Source: Pristionchus mayeri
Lineage: Eukaryota > Nematoda > Chromadorea > Rhabditida > Neodiplogasteridae
Length of the DNA: 64,000 bases
Assembly (NCBI GenBank): GCA_036245805.1
Contig: BTRK01000004.1
Location: 7,812,001-7,876,000, forward strand
Direction: 5' to 3'
Position numbers and translations under genes: made by a program. This document shows positions 10,841-22,721 of the stretch, piece by piece. Under the pieces are notes generated by a model. It did no database searches and was not told where the DNA came from. It saw only the letters and a program-made list of their open reading frames with translations. Position 1 is the first letter of the stretch, and each line of letters starts with the position of its first letter.

Positions 10841-12430
10841 AAATCTTCTCGGCCTTTTGGCTAAGATAACCGCTTCTCAACCCTTCTCGGCCTTTTGGCT
10901 AAGATAACCTCTTTTCAAATCTTCTCGGCCTTTTGGCTAAGATAACCGCTTCTCAACCCATCTCGGCCTTTTGGCTGAGATAACCGCTTCTCAAATCTTC
11001 TCGGCCTTTTGGCTAAGATAACCGCTTCTCAAATCTTCTCGGCCTTTTGGCTGAGATAACCGCTTCTCAAATATTCCCGGCCTTATGGCTGAGATCACAG
11101 TTTCTCAACCCTTCTCGGCCTTTTGGCTAAGATAACCGCTTCTCAAATCTTCTCGGCCTTTTGGCTGAGATAACCGCTTCTCAACCCTTCTCAGCCTTTT
11201 GGCTAAGATAACCGCTTCTCAACCCTTCTCGGCCTTTTGGCTAAGATAACCGCTTCTCAAATCTTCTCGGCCTTTTGGCTAAGATAACCGCTTCTCAACC
11301 CTTCTCGGCCTTTTGGCTAAGATAACCTCTTTTCAAATCTTCTCGGCCTTTTGGCTAAGATAACCGCTTCTCAACCCTTCTCGGCCTTTTGGCTAAGATA
11401 ACCTCTTTTCAAATCTTCTCGGCCTTTTGGCTAAGATAACCGCTTCTCAAATCTTCTCGGCCTTTTGGCTAAGATAACCGCTTCTCAAATCTTCTCGGCC
11501 TTTTGGCTGAGATAACCGCTTCTCAAATATTCACGGCCTTTTGGCTGAGATCACAGTTTCTCAACCCTTCTCGGCCTTTTGGCTAAGATAACCGCTTCTC
11601 AAATCTTCTCGGCCTTTTGGCTGAGATAACCTCAACCCTTCTCAGCCTTTTGGCTAAGATAACCGCTTCTCAACCCTTCTCGGCCTTTTGGCTAAGATAA
11701 CCTCTTTTCAAATCTTCTCGGCCTTTTGGCTAAGATAACCGCTTCTCAAATCTTCTCGGCCTTTTGGCTAAGATAACCGCTTCTGAATCCTTCTCGACCT
11801 TTTGGCTAAGATAACCGCTTCTCAACCCTTCTCAGCCTTTTGGCTAAGATAACGGCTTCTCAACCCTTCTCGGCCTTTTGGCTAAGATAACCTCTTTTCA
11901 AATCTTCTCGGCCTTTTGGCTAAGATAACCGCTTCTCAACCCTTCTCGGCCTTTTGGCTGAGATAACCGCTTCTCAAATCTTCTCGGCCTTTTGGCTAAG
12001 ATAACCGCTTCTCAAATCTTCTCGGCCTTTTGGCTAAGATAACCGCATCTCAAATCTTCTCGGCCTTTTGGCTAAGATAACCGCTACTCAATCCTTCTCG
12101 GCCTTTTGGCTGAGATAACCGCTTCTCAAATCTTCTCGGCCTTTTGGCTAAGATAACCGCTTCTCAACCCTTCTCAGCCTTTTGGCTAAGATAACCGCTT
12201 CCCAACCCTTCTCGGCCTTTTGGCTAAGATAACCGCTTCTCAAATCTTATCTGCCTTTTGGCTGAGATAACCGCTTCTCAACCCTTCTCAGCCTTTTGGC
12301 TAAGATAACCGCTTCTCAACCCTTCTCGGCCTTTTGGCTAAGATAACCTCTTTTCAAATCTTCTCGGCCTTTTGGCTAAGATAACCGCTTCTCAAATCTT
12401 CTCGGCCTTTTGGCTAAGATAACCGCTTCT
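10841..12430 (+). repeat. 1.59-kb segmental duplication, upstream copy (77-monomer offset)
   Basis: This segment matches 13,761-15,350 at an offset of 2,920 bp (77 x 38 minus 6 for two deletions). Shared rare markers in order are CCATCTCGG, the TTAT/GATCACAG monomer (11,069), the ATATTCACGG monomer (11,525), the 33-bp unit (11,629), GAATCC/CGACC, ACGGCTTCTC and TTCCCAACCC with TTATCTGCC. The match ends where this copy reads CTCAAATC and the other reads CTGAATCC. Confidence 0.85.
11629..11661 (+). repeat. 33-bp deletion monomer, first copy
   Basis: At the junction GATAACCTCAACCC five bases are missing relative to GATAACCTCTCCTCAACCC. A slip or exchange between the short direct repeats CCTC and CCTC explains this most simply. 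The register shifts by 5 from here on. The same event appears at 14,549, exactly 2,920 bp downstream, so the deletion occurred once and was then duplicated. Confidence 0.9.
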
Positions 12431-13760
12431 CAAATCTTCTCTGCCTTTTGGCTAAGATAACCGCTTCTCAAATCTTCTCGGCCTTTTGGCTGAGATAACC
12501 GCTTCTCAAATCTTCTCGGCCTTTTGGCTGAGATAACCGCTTCTCAACCCTTCTCAGCCTTTTGGCTAAGATAACCTCTTCTCAACCCTTCTGGGCCTTT
12601 TGGCTGAGATAACCGCTTCTCAAATCTTCTCGGCCTTTTGGCTGAAATAACCGTTCTCAAATCTTCTCAGCCTTTTGGCTAAGATAACCTCTTTTCAGCC
12701 CTTCTCCGCCTTTTGGCTGAGATAACCGCTTCTCAAATATTCACGGCCTTTTGGCTGAGATCACAGTTTCTCAACCCTTCTCGGCCTTTTGGCTAAGATA
12801 ACCGCTTCTCAAATCTTCTCGGCCTTTTGGCTGAGATAACCGCTTCTCAACCCTTCTCAGCCTTTTGGCTAAGATAACCGCTTCTCAACCCTTCTCGGCC
12901 TTTTGGCTAAGATAACCTCTTTTCAAATCTTCTCGGCCTTTTGGCTAAGATAACCGCTTCTCAAATCTTCTCGGCCTTTTGGCTAAGATAACCGCTTCTG
13001 AATCCTTCTCGACCTTTTGGCTAAGATAACCGCTTCTCAACCCTTCTCAGCCTTTTGGCTAAGATAACGGCTTCTCAACCCTTCTCGGCCTTTTGGCTAA
13101 GATAACCTCTTTTCAAATCTTCTCGGCCTTTTGGCTAAGATAACCGCTTCTCAACCCTTCTCGGCCTTTTGGCTGAGATAACCGCTTCTCAAATCTTCTC
13201 GGCCTTTTGGCTAAGATAACCGCTTCTCAACCCTTCTCGGCCTTTTGGCTGAGATAACCGCTTCTCAAATCTTCTCGGCCTTTTGGCTAAGATAACCGCT
13301 ACTCAATCCTTCTCGGCCTTTTGGCTGAGATAACCGCTTCTCAAATCTTCTCGTCCTTTTGGCTGAGATAACCGCTTCTCAAATCTTCTCGGCCTTTTGG
13401 CTGAGATAACCGCTTCTCAACCCTTCTCATCCTTTTGGCTAAGATAACCTCTTCTCAACCCATCTCGGCCTTTTGGCTGAGATAACCGCTTCTCAAATCT
13501 TCTCGGCCTTTTGGCTAAGATAACCGCTTCTCAAATCTTCTCGGCCTTTTGGCTGAGATAACCGCTTCTCAAATATTCCCGGCCTTATGGCTGAGATCAC
13601 AGTTTCTCAACCCTTCTCGGCCTTTTGGCTAAGATAACCGCTTCTCAAATCTTCTCGGCCTTTTGGCTGAGATAACCGCTTCTCAACCCTTCTCAGCCTT
13701 TTGGCTAAGATAACCGCTTCTCAACCCTTCTCGGCCTTTTGGCTAAGATAACCGCTTCTC

Positions 13761-15350
13761 AAATCTTCTCGGCCTTTTGGCTAAGATAACCGCTTCTCAA
13801 CCCTTCTCGGCCTTTTGGCTAAGATAACCTCTTTTCAAATCTTCTCGGCCTTTTGGCTAAGATAACCGCTTCTCAACCCATCTCGGCCTTTTGGCTGAGA
13901 TAACCGCTTCTCAAATCTTCTCGGCCTTTTGGCTAAGATAACCGCTTCTCAAATCTTCTCGGCCTTTTGGCTGAGATAACCGCTTCTCAAATATTCCCGG
14001 CCTTATGGCTGAGATCACAGTTTCTCAACCCTTCTCGGCCTTTTGGCTAAGATAACCGCTTCTCAAATCTTCTCGGCCTTTTGGCTGAGATAACCGCTTC
14101 TCAACCCTTCTCAGCCTTTTGGCTAAGATAACCGCTTCTCAACCCTTCTCGGCCTTTTGGCTAAGATAACCGCTTCTCAAATCTTCTCGGCCTTTTGGCT
14201 AAGATAACCGCTTCTCAACCCTTCTCGGCCTTTTGGCTAAGATAACCTCTTTTCAAATCTTCTCGGCCTTTTGGCTAAGATAACCGCTTCTCAACCCTTC
14301 TCGGCCTTTTGGCTAAGATAACCTCTTTTCAAATCTTCTCGGCCTTTTGGCTAAGATAACCGCTTCTCAAATCTTCTCGGCCTTTTGGCTAAGATAACCG
14401 CTTCTCAAATCTTCTCGGCCTTTTGGCTGAGATAACCGCTTCTCAAATATTCACGGCCTTTTGGCTGAGATCACAGTTTCTCAACCCTTCTCGGCCTTTT
14501 GGCTAAGATAACCGCTTCTCAAATCTTCTCGGCCTTTTGGCTGAGATAACCTCAACCCTTCTCAGCCTTTTGGCTAAGATAACCGCTTCTCAACCCTTCT
14601 CGGCCTTTTGGCTAAGATAACCTCTTTTCAAATCTTCTCGGCCTTTTGGCTAAGATAACCGCTTCTCAAATCTTCTCGGCCTTTTGGCTAAGATAACCGC
14701 TTCTGAATCCTTCTCGACCTTTTGGCTAAGATAACCGCTTCTCAACCCTTCTCAGCCTTTTGGCTAAGATAACGGCTTCTCAACCCTTCTCGGCCTTTTG
14801 GCTAAGATAACCTCTTTTCAAATCTTCTCGGCCTTTTGGCTAAGATAACCGCTTCTCAACCCTTCTCGGCCTTTTGGCTGAGATAACCGCTTCTCAAATC
14901 TTCTCGGCCTTTTGGCTAAGATAACCGCTTCTCAAATCTTCTCGGCCTTTTGGCTAAGATAACCGCATCTCAAATCTTCTCGGCCTTTTGGCTAAGATAA
15001 CCGCTACTCAATCCTTCTCGGCCTTTTGGCTGAGATAACCGCTTCTCAAATCTTCTCGGCCTTTTGGCTAAGATAACCGCTTCTCAACCCTTCTCAGCCT
15101 TTTGGCTAAGATAACCGCTTCCCAACCCTTCTCGGCCTTTTGGCTAAGATAACCGCTTCTCAAATCTTATCTGCCTTTTGGCTGAGATAACCGCTTCTCA
15201 ACCCTTCTCAGCCTTTTGGCTAAGATAACCGCTTCTCAACCCTTCTCGGCCTTTTGGCTAAGATAACCTCTTTTCAAATCTTCTCGGCCTTTTGGCTAAG
15301 ATAACCGCTTCTCAAATCTTCTCGGCCTTTTGGCTAAGATAACCGCTTCT
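13761..15350 (+). repeat. 1.59-kb segmental duplication, downstream copy
   Basis: This is the counterpart of 10,841-12,430 with the same ordered rare monomers, including the 33-bp deletion unit at 14,549 and the TTAT monomer at 13,989. I noticed no base difference in the lines compared, which suggests a recent copy. Confidence 0.85.
14549..14581 (+). repeat. 33-bp deletion monomer, second copy
   Basis: The junction GATAACCTCAACCC is identical to that at 11,629. It lies inside the downstream copy of a 1.59-kb duplicated segment, so it is a copy of the same deletion and not a second event. Confidence 0.9.
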
Positions 15351-18300
15351 GAATCCTTCTCGACCTTTTGGCTAAGATAACCGCTTCTCAACCCTTCTCA
15401 GCCTTTTGGCTAAGATAACGGCTTCTCAACCCTTCTCGGCCTTTTGGCTAAGATAACCTCTTTTCAAATCTTCTCGGCCTTTTGGCTAAGATAACCGCTT
15501 CTCAACCCTTCTCAGCCTTTTGGCTAAGATAACCGCTTCTCAACCCTTCTCGGCCTTTTGGCTAAGATAACCGCTTCTCAAATCTTCTCGGCCTTTTGGC
15601 TAAGATAACCGCTTCTCAACCCTTCTCGGCCTTTTGGCTAAGATAACCTCTTTTCAAATCTTCTCGGCCTTTTGGCTAAGATAACCGCTTCTCAACCCTT
15701 CTCGGCCTTTTGGCTAAGATAACCGCTTCTCAAATCTTCTCTGCCTTTTGGCTAAGATAACCGCTTCTCAAATCTTCTCGGCCTTTTGGCTAAGATAACC
15801 GCTTCTCAACCCTTCTCGGCCTTTTGGCTAAGATAACCTCTTTTCAAATCTTCTCGGCCTTTTGGCTAAGATAACCGCTTCTCAAATCTTCTCGGCCTTT
15901 TGGCTAAGATAACCGCTTCTCAACCCTTCTCAGCCTTTTGGCTAAGATAACCGCTTCTCAACCCTTCTCAGCCTTTTGGCTAAGATAACCGCTTCTCAAA
16001 TCTTCTCGGCCTTTTGGCTAAGATAACCGCTTCTCAAATCTTCTCTGCCTTTTGGCTAAGATAACCGCTTCTCAAATCTTCTCGGCCTTTTGGCTGAGAT
16101 AACCGCTTCTCAAATCTTCTCGGCCTTTTGGCTGAGATAACCGCTTCTCAACCCTTCTCAGCCTTTTGGCTAAGATAACCTCTTCTCAACCCTTCTGGGC
16201 CTTTTGGCTGAGATAACCGCTTCTCAAATCTTCTCGGCCTTTTGGCTGAGATAACCGTTCTCAAATCTTCTCAGCCTTTTGGCTAAGATAACCTCTTCTC
16301 AACCCTTCTGGGCCTTTTGGCTGAGATAACCGCTTCTCAAATCTTCTCGGCCTTTTGGCTGAGATAACCGTTCTCAAATCTTCTCAGCCTTTTGGCTAAG
16401 ATAACCTCTTTTCAGCCCTTCTCGGCCTTTTGGCTGAGATAACCGCTTCTCAACCCTTCTCGGCCTTTTGGCTAAGATAACCTCTTTTCAAATCTTCTCG
16501 GCCTTTTGGCTAAGATAACCGCTTCTCAAATCTTCTCGGCCTTTTGGCTAAGATAACCGCTTCTGAATCCTTCTCGACCTTTTGGCTAAGATAACCGCTT
16601 CTGAATCCTTCTCGACCTTTTGGCTAAGATAACCGCTTCTCAAATCTTCTCGGCCTTTTGGCTAAGATAACCGCTTCTCAACCCTTCTCAGCCTTTTGGC
16701 TAAGATAACGGCTTCTCAACCCTTCTCGGCCTTTTGGCTAAGATAACCTCTTTTCAAATCTTCTCGGCCTTTTGGCTAAGATAACCGCTTCTCAACCCTT
16801 CTCAGCCTTTTGGCTAAGATAACCGCTTCTCAACCCTTCTCGGCCTTTTGGCTAAGATAACCGCTTCTCAAATCTTCTCGGCCTTTTGGCTAAGATAACC
16901 GCTTCTCAACCCTTCTCGGCCTTTTGGCTAAGATATCCTCTTTTCAAATCTTCTCGGCCTTTTGGCTAAGATAACCGCTTCTCAACCCTTCTCGGCCTTT
17001 TGGCTAAGATAACCTCTTTTCAAATCTTCTCGGCCTTTTGGCTAAGATAACCGCTTCTCAAATCTTCTCGGCCTTTTGGCTAAGATAACCGCTTCTCAAC
17101 CCTTCTCAGCCTTTTGGCTAAGATAACCGCTTCTCAACCCTTCTCAGCCTTTTGGCTAAGATAACCGCTTCTCAAATCTTCTCGGCCTTTTGGCTAAGAT
17201 AACCGCTTCTCAAATCTTCTCTGCCTTTTGGCTAAGATAACCGCTTCTCAAATCTTCTCGGCCTTTTGGCTGAGATAACCGCTTCTCAAATCTTCTCGGC
17301 CTTTTGGCTGAGATAACCGCTTCTCAACCCTTCTCAGCCTTTTGGCTAAGATAACCTCTTCTCAACCCTTCTGGGCCTTTTGGCTGAGATAACCGCTTCT
17401 CAAATCTTCTCGGCCTTTTGGCTGAGATAACCGTTCTCAAATCTTCTCAGCCTTTTGGCTAAGATAACCTCTTTTCAGCCCTTCTCGGCCTTTTGGCTGA
17501 GATAACCGCTTCTCAAATATTCACGGCCTTTTGGCTGAGATCACAGTTTCTCAACCCTTCTCGGCCTTTTGGCTAAGATAACCGCTTCTCAAATCTTCTC
17601 GGCCTTTTGGCTGAGATAACCGCTTCTCAACCCTTCTCAGCCTTTTGGCTAAGATAACCGCTTCTCAACCCTTCTCGGCCTTTTGGCTAAGATAACCTCT
17701 TTTCAAATCTTCTCGGCCTTTTGGCTAAGATAACCGCTTCTCAAATCTTCTCGGCCTTTTGGCTAAGATAACCGCCTCTGAATCCTTCTCGACCTTTTGG
17801 CTAAGATAACCGCTTCTGAATCCTTCTCGACCTTTTGGCTAAGATAACCGCTTCTCAAATCTTCTCGGCCTTTTGGCTAAGATAACCGCTTCTCAACCCT
17901 TCTCGGCCTTTTGGCTAAGATAACCGCTTCTCAAATCTTCTCGGCCTTTTGGCTAAGATAACCGCATCTCAAATCTTCTCGGCCTTTTGGCTAAGATAAC
18001 CGCTACTCAATCCTTCTCGGCCTTTTGGCTAAGATAACCGCTTCTCAACCCTTCTCGGCCTTTTGGCTAAGATAACCGCTTCTCAACCCTTCTCAGCCTT
18101 TTGGCTAAGATAACCTCTTCTCAACCCTTCTCGGCTTTTTGGCTGAGATAACCGCTTCTCAAATCTTCTCGGCCTTTTGGCTAAGATAACCGCTTCTCAA
18201 ATCTTCTCGTCCTTTTGGCTAAGCTAACCTCTTCTCAACCCTTCTCTGCCTTTTGGCTGAGATAACCGCTTCTCAAATCTTCTCGGCCTTTTGGCTAAGA

Positions 18301-18668
18301 TAACCGCTTCTCAAATCTTCTCGGCATTTTGGCTGAGATAACCGCTTCTCAACCCTTCTCGGCCTTTTGGCTGAGATAACCGCTTCTCAAATCTTCTCGG
18401 CCTTTTGGCTGAGATAACCGCTTCTCAAATCTCCTCGTCCTTTTGGCTGAGATAACCGCTTCTCAAATCTTCTCGGCCTTTTGGCTGAGATAACCGCTTC
18501 TCAACCCTTCTCAGCCTTTTGGCTAAGATAACCTCTTCTCAACCCTTCTCGGCTTTTTGGCTGAGATAACCGCTTCTCAAATCTTCTCGGCCTTTTGGCT
18601 AAGATAACCGCTTCTCAAATCTTCTCGTCCTTTTGGCTAAGCTAACCTCTTCTCAACCCTTCTCGGCT

Positions 18669-19643
18669 TTTTGGCTAAGATAACCGCTTCTCAACCCTTC
18701 TCAGCCTTTTGGCTAAGATAACCGCTTCTCAACCCTTCTCAGCCTTTTGGCTAAGATAACCGCTTCTCAACCCTTCTCAGCCTTTTGGCTAAGATAACCG
18801 CTTCTCAAATCTTCTCGGCCTTTTGGCTAAGATAACCGCTTCTCAAATCTTCTCTGCCTTTTGGCTAAGATAACCGCTTCTCAAATCTTCTCGGCCTTTT
18901 GGCTGAGATAACCGCTTCTCAAATCTTCTCGGCCTTTTGGCTGAGATAACCGCTTCTCAACCCTTCTCAGCCTTTTGGCTAAGATAACCTCTTCTCAACC
19001 CTTCTCGGCCTTTTGGCTGAGATAACCGCTTCTCAAATATTCACGGCCTTTTGGCTGAGATCACAGTTTCTCAACCCTTCTCGGCCTTTTGGCTAAGATA
19101 ACCGCTTCTCAAATCTTCTCGGCCTTTTGGCTGAGATAACCGCTTCTCAACCCTTCTCAGCCTTTTGGCTAAGATAACCGCTTCTCAACCCTTCTCGGCC
19201 TTTTGGCTAAGATAACCTCTTTTCAAATCTTCTCGGCCTTTTGGCTAAGATAACCGCTTCTCAAATCTTCTCGGCCTTTTGGCTAAGATAACCGCTTCTG
19301 AATCCTTCTCGACCTTTTGGCTAAGATAACCGCTTCTGAATCCTTCTCGACCTTTTGGCTAAGATAACCGCTTCTCAAATCTTCTCGGCCTTTTGGCTAA
19401 GATAACCGCTTCTCAACCCTTCTCGGCCTTTTGGCTAAGATAACCGCTTCTCAAATCTTCTCGGCCTTTTGGCTAAGATAACCGCATCTCAAATCTTCTC
19501 GGCCTTTTGGCTAAGATATCCGCTACTCAATCCTTCTCGGCCTTTTGGCTAAGATAACCGCTTCTCAACCCTTCTCGGCCTTTTGGCTAAGATAACCGCT
19601 TCTCAAATCTTCTCGGCCTTTTGGCTAAGATAACCGCTTCTCA
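18669..19643 (+). repeat. 975-bp segmental duplication, upstream copy (60-monomer offset)
   Basis: This segment matches 20,949-21,923 at 2,280 bp. Both carry four AACCC/AGCC-type monomers, TCTCTGCC, ATATTCACGG (19,035; 21,315), two GAATCC/CGACC monomers in a row, GCATCTC and GATATCCGCTACTC. The left edge is a CTTT/CCTT difference at 18,668; the right edge is AACCC against AAATC. Confidence 0.85.
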
Positions 19644-20948
19644 ACCCTTCTCGGCCTTTTGGCTAAGATAACCGCTTCTCAAATCTTCTCGGCCTTTTGG
19701 CTAAGATAACCGCATCTCAAATCTTCTCGGCCTTTTGGCTAAGATAACCGCTACTCAATCCTTCTCGGCCTTTTGGCTGAGATAACCGCTTCTCAAATCT
19801 TCTCGGCCTTTTGGCTAAGATAACCGCTTCTCAACCCTTCTCGGCCTTTTGGCTAAGATAACCGCTTCTCAAATCTTCTCGGCCTTTTGGCTGAGATAAC
19901 CGCTTCTCAACCCTTCTCAGCCTTTTGGCTAAGATAACCGCTTCTCAACCCTTCTCGGCCTTTTGGCTAAGATAACCTCTTTTCAAATCTTCTCGGCCTT
20001 TTGGCTAAGATAACCGCTTCTCAAATCTTCTCGGCCTTTTGGCTAAGATAACCGCTTCTGAATCCTTCTCGACCTTTTGGCTAAGATAACCGCTTCTCAA
20101 CCCTTCTCAGCCTTTTGGCTAAGATAACGGCTTCTCAACCCTTCTCGGCCTTTTGGCTAAGATAACCTCTTTTCAAATCTTCTCGGCCTTTTGGCTAAGA
20201 TAACCGCTTCTCAACCCTTCTCGGCCTTTTGGCTGAGATAACCGCTTCTCAAATCTTCTCGGCCTTTTGGCTAAGATAACCGCTTCTCAAATCTTCTCGG
20301 CCTTTTGGCTAAGATAACCGCATCTCAAATCTTCTCGGCCTTTTGGCTAAGATAACCGCTACTCAATCCTTCTCGGCCTTTTGGCTGAGATAACCGCTTC
20401 TCAAATCTTCTCGGCCTTTTGGCTAAGATAACCGCATCTCAAATCTTCTCGGCCTTTTGGCTAAGATAACCGCTACTCAATCCTTCTCGGCCTTTTGGCT
20501 GAGATAACCGCTTCTCAAATCTTCTCGGCCTTTTGGCTAAGATAACCGCTTCTCAACCCTTCTCAGCCTTTTGGCTAAGATAACCGCTTCCCAACCCTTC
20601 TCGGCCTTTTGGCTAAGATAACCGCTTCTCAAATCTTATCTGCCTTTTGGCTGAGATAACCGCTTCTCAACCCTTCTCAGCCTTTTGGCTAAGATAACCG
20701 CTTCTCAACCCTTCTCGGCCTTTTGGCTAAGATAACCTCTTTTCAAATCTTCTCGGCCTTTTGGCTAAGATAACCGCTTCTCAAATCTTCTCGGCCTTTT
20801 GGCTAAGATAACCGCTTCTGAATCCTTCTCGACCTTTTGGCTAAGATAACCGCTTCTCAACCCTTCTCAGCCTTTTGGCTAAGATAACGGCTTCTCAACC
20901 CTTCTCGGCCTTTTGGCTAAGATAACCTCTTTTCAAATCTTCTCGGCC

Positions 20949-21923
20949 TTTTGGCTAAGATAACCGCTTCTCAACCCTTCTCAGCCTTTTGGCTAAGATA
21001 ACCGCTTCTCAACCCTTCTCAGCCTTTTGGCTAAGATAACCGCTTCTCAACCCTTCTCAGCCTTTTGGCTAAGATAACCGCTTCTCAAATCTTCTCGGCC
21101 TTTTGGCTAAGATAACCGCTTCTCAAATCTTCTCTGCCTTTTGGCTAAGATAACCGCTTCTCAAATCTTCTCGGCCTTTTGGCTGAGATAACCGCTTCTC
21201 AAATCTTCTCGGCCTTTTGGCTGAGATAACCGCTTCTCAACCCTTCTCAGCCTTTTGGCTAAGATAACCTCTTCTCAACCCTTCTCGGCCTTTTGGCTGA
21301 GATAACCGCTTCTCAAATATTCACGGCCTTTTGGCTGAGATCACAGTTTCTCAACCCTTCTCGGCCTTTTGGCTAAGATAACCGCTTCTCAAATCTTCTC
21401 GGCCTTTTGGCTGAGATAACCGCTTCTCAACCCTTCTCAGCCTTTTGGCTAAGATAACCGCTTCTCAACCCTTCTCGGCCTTTTGGCTAAGATAACCTCT
21501 TTTCAAATCTTCTCGGCCTTTTGGCTAAGATAACCGCTTCTCAAATCTTCTCGGCCTTTTGGCTAAGATAACCGCTTCTGAATCCTTCTCGACCTTTTGG
21601 CTAAGATAACCGCTTCTGAATCCTTCTCGACCTTTTGGCTAAGATAACCGCTTCTCAAATCTTCTCGGCCTTTTGGCTAAGATAACCGCTTCTCAACCCT
21701 TCTCGGCCTTTTGGCTAAGATAACCGCTTCTCAAATCTTCTCGGCCTTTTGGCTAAGATAACCGCATCTCAAATCTTCTCGGCCTTTTGGCTAAGATATC
21801 CGCTACTCAATCCTTCTCGGCCTTTTGGCTAAGATAACCGCTTCTCAACCCTTCTCGGCCTTTTGGCTAAGATAACCGCTTCTCAAATCTTCTCGGCCTT
21901 TTGGCTAAGATAACCGCTTCTCA
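20949..21923 (+). repeat. 975-bp segmental duplication, downstream copy
   Basis: This is the counterpart of 18,669-19,643. Its right part is itself duplicated in tandem at 798 bp (21,060-22,721), so the 60-monomer copy and the 21-monomer copy are nested events. Confidence 0.85.
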
Positions 21924-22721
21924 AATCTTCTCTGCCTTTTGGCTAAGATAACCGCTTCTCAAATCTTCTCGGCCTTTTGGCTGAGATAACCGCTTCTCAA
22001 ATCTTCTCGGCCTTTTGGCTGAGATAACCGCTTCTCAACCCTTCTCAGCCTTTTGGCTAAGATAACCTCTTCTCAACCCTTCTCGGCCTTTTGGCTGAGA
22101 TAACCGCTTCTCAAATATTCACGGCCTTTTGGCTGAGATCACAGTTTCTCAACCCTTCTCGGCCTTTTGGCTAAGATAACCGCTTCTCAAATCTTCTCGG
22201 CCTTTTGGCTGAGATAACCGCTTCTCAACCCTTCTCAGCCTTTTGGCTAAGATAACCGCTTCTCAACCCTTCTCGGCCTTTTGGCTAAGATAACCTCTTT
22301 TCAAATCTTCTCGGCCTTTTGGCTAAGATAACCGCTTCTCAAATCTTCTCGGCCTTTTGGCTAAGATAACCGCTTCTGAATCCTTCTCGACCTTTTGGCT
22401 AAGATAACCGCTTCTGAATCCTTCTCGACCTTTTGGCTAAGATAACCGCTTCTCAAATCTTCTCGGCCTTTTGGCTAAGATAACCGCTTCTCAACCCTTC
22501 TCGGCCTTTTGGCTAAGATAACCGCTTCTCAAATCTTCTCGGCCTTTTGGCTAAGATAACCGCATCTCAAATCTTCTCGGCCTTTTGGCTAAGATATCCG
22601 CTACTCAATCCTTCTCGGCCTTTTGGCTAAGATAACCGCTTCTCAACCCTTCTCGGCCTTTTGGCTAAGATAACCGCTTCTCAAATCTTCTCGGCCTTTT
22701 GGCTAAGATAACCGCTTCTCA
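21060..22721 (+). repeat. 21-monomer (798-bp) tandem higher-order repeat, 2.1 copies
   Basis: Bases 21,060-21,923 match 21,858-22,721. Landmarks pair at 798 bp: TCTCTGCC, ATATTCACGG (21,315 and 22,113), the doubled GAATCC/CGACC monomers, and GATATCCGCTACTC. I saw no internal difference. The left edge is an AGCC/GGCC difference and the right edge AAATC/AACCC. Confidence 0.85.

Larger units (their letters stand above)
8523..14026 (+). repeat. Five divergent monomers with TTAT loop and GATCACAG junction
   Basis: Monomers with AAATATTCCCGGCC, then TTATGGCTGA, then GATCACAG begin (AAATATTC) at 8523, 9701, 11069, 13571 and 13989. They are the most divergent units in the window: loop TTTT to TTAT, and a GATAACCGC junction changed to GATCACAGT. 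They remain 38 bp long and are always followed by TTTCTCAACCC. The spacing 8523-9701 is 31 monomers; 11069-13989 is the 2,920-bp duplication described separately. A further GAGATCACAG junction at 10,141 follows an ordinary AGCCTTTTGGCT core and looks like a recombinant. Confidence 0.85.
8521..18668 (+). repeat. Zone B: GATCAC, CCATCTCGG and TCTGGGCC monomers
   Basis: The left-zone GCCTAAG marker stops after 7,887 and a different set of variants appears. These are GAGATCACAG junctions, CAACCCATCTCGG monomers (for example near 8,827, 9,588, 10,955, 13,458 and 13,875), the GAATCC...CGACC monomer (from about 11,784) and CTTCTGGGCC monomers near 12,590, 16,195, 16,305 and 17,370. The first length variants of the array are here: two 33-bp units and four 37-bp units. 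An 11-monomer repeat (418 bp) is visible near 18,221 and 18,639, both with the rare AAGCTAACCTC junction. Confidence 0.75.
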
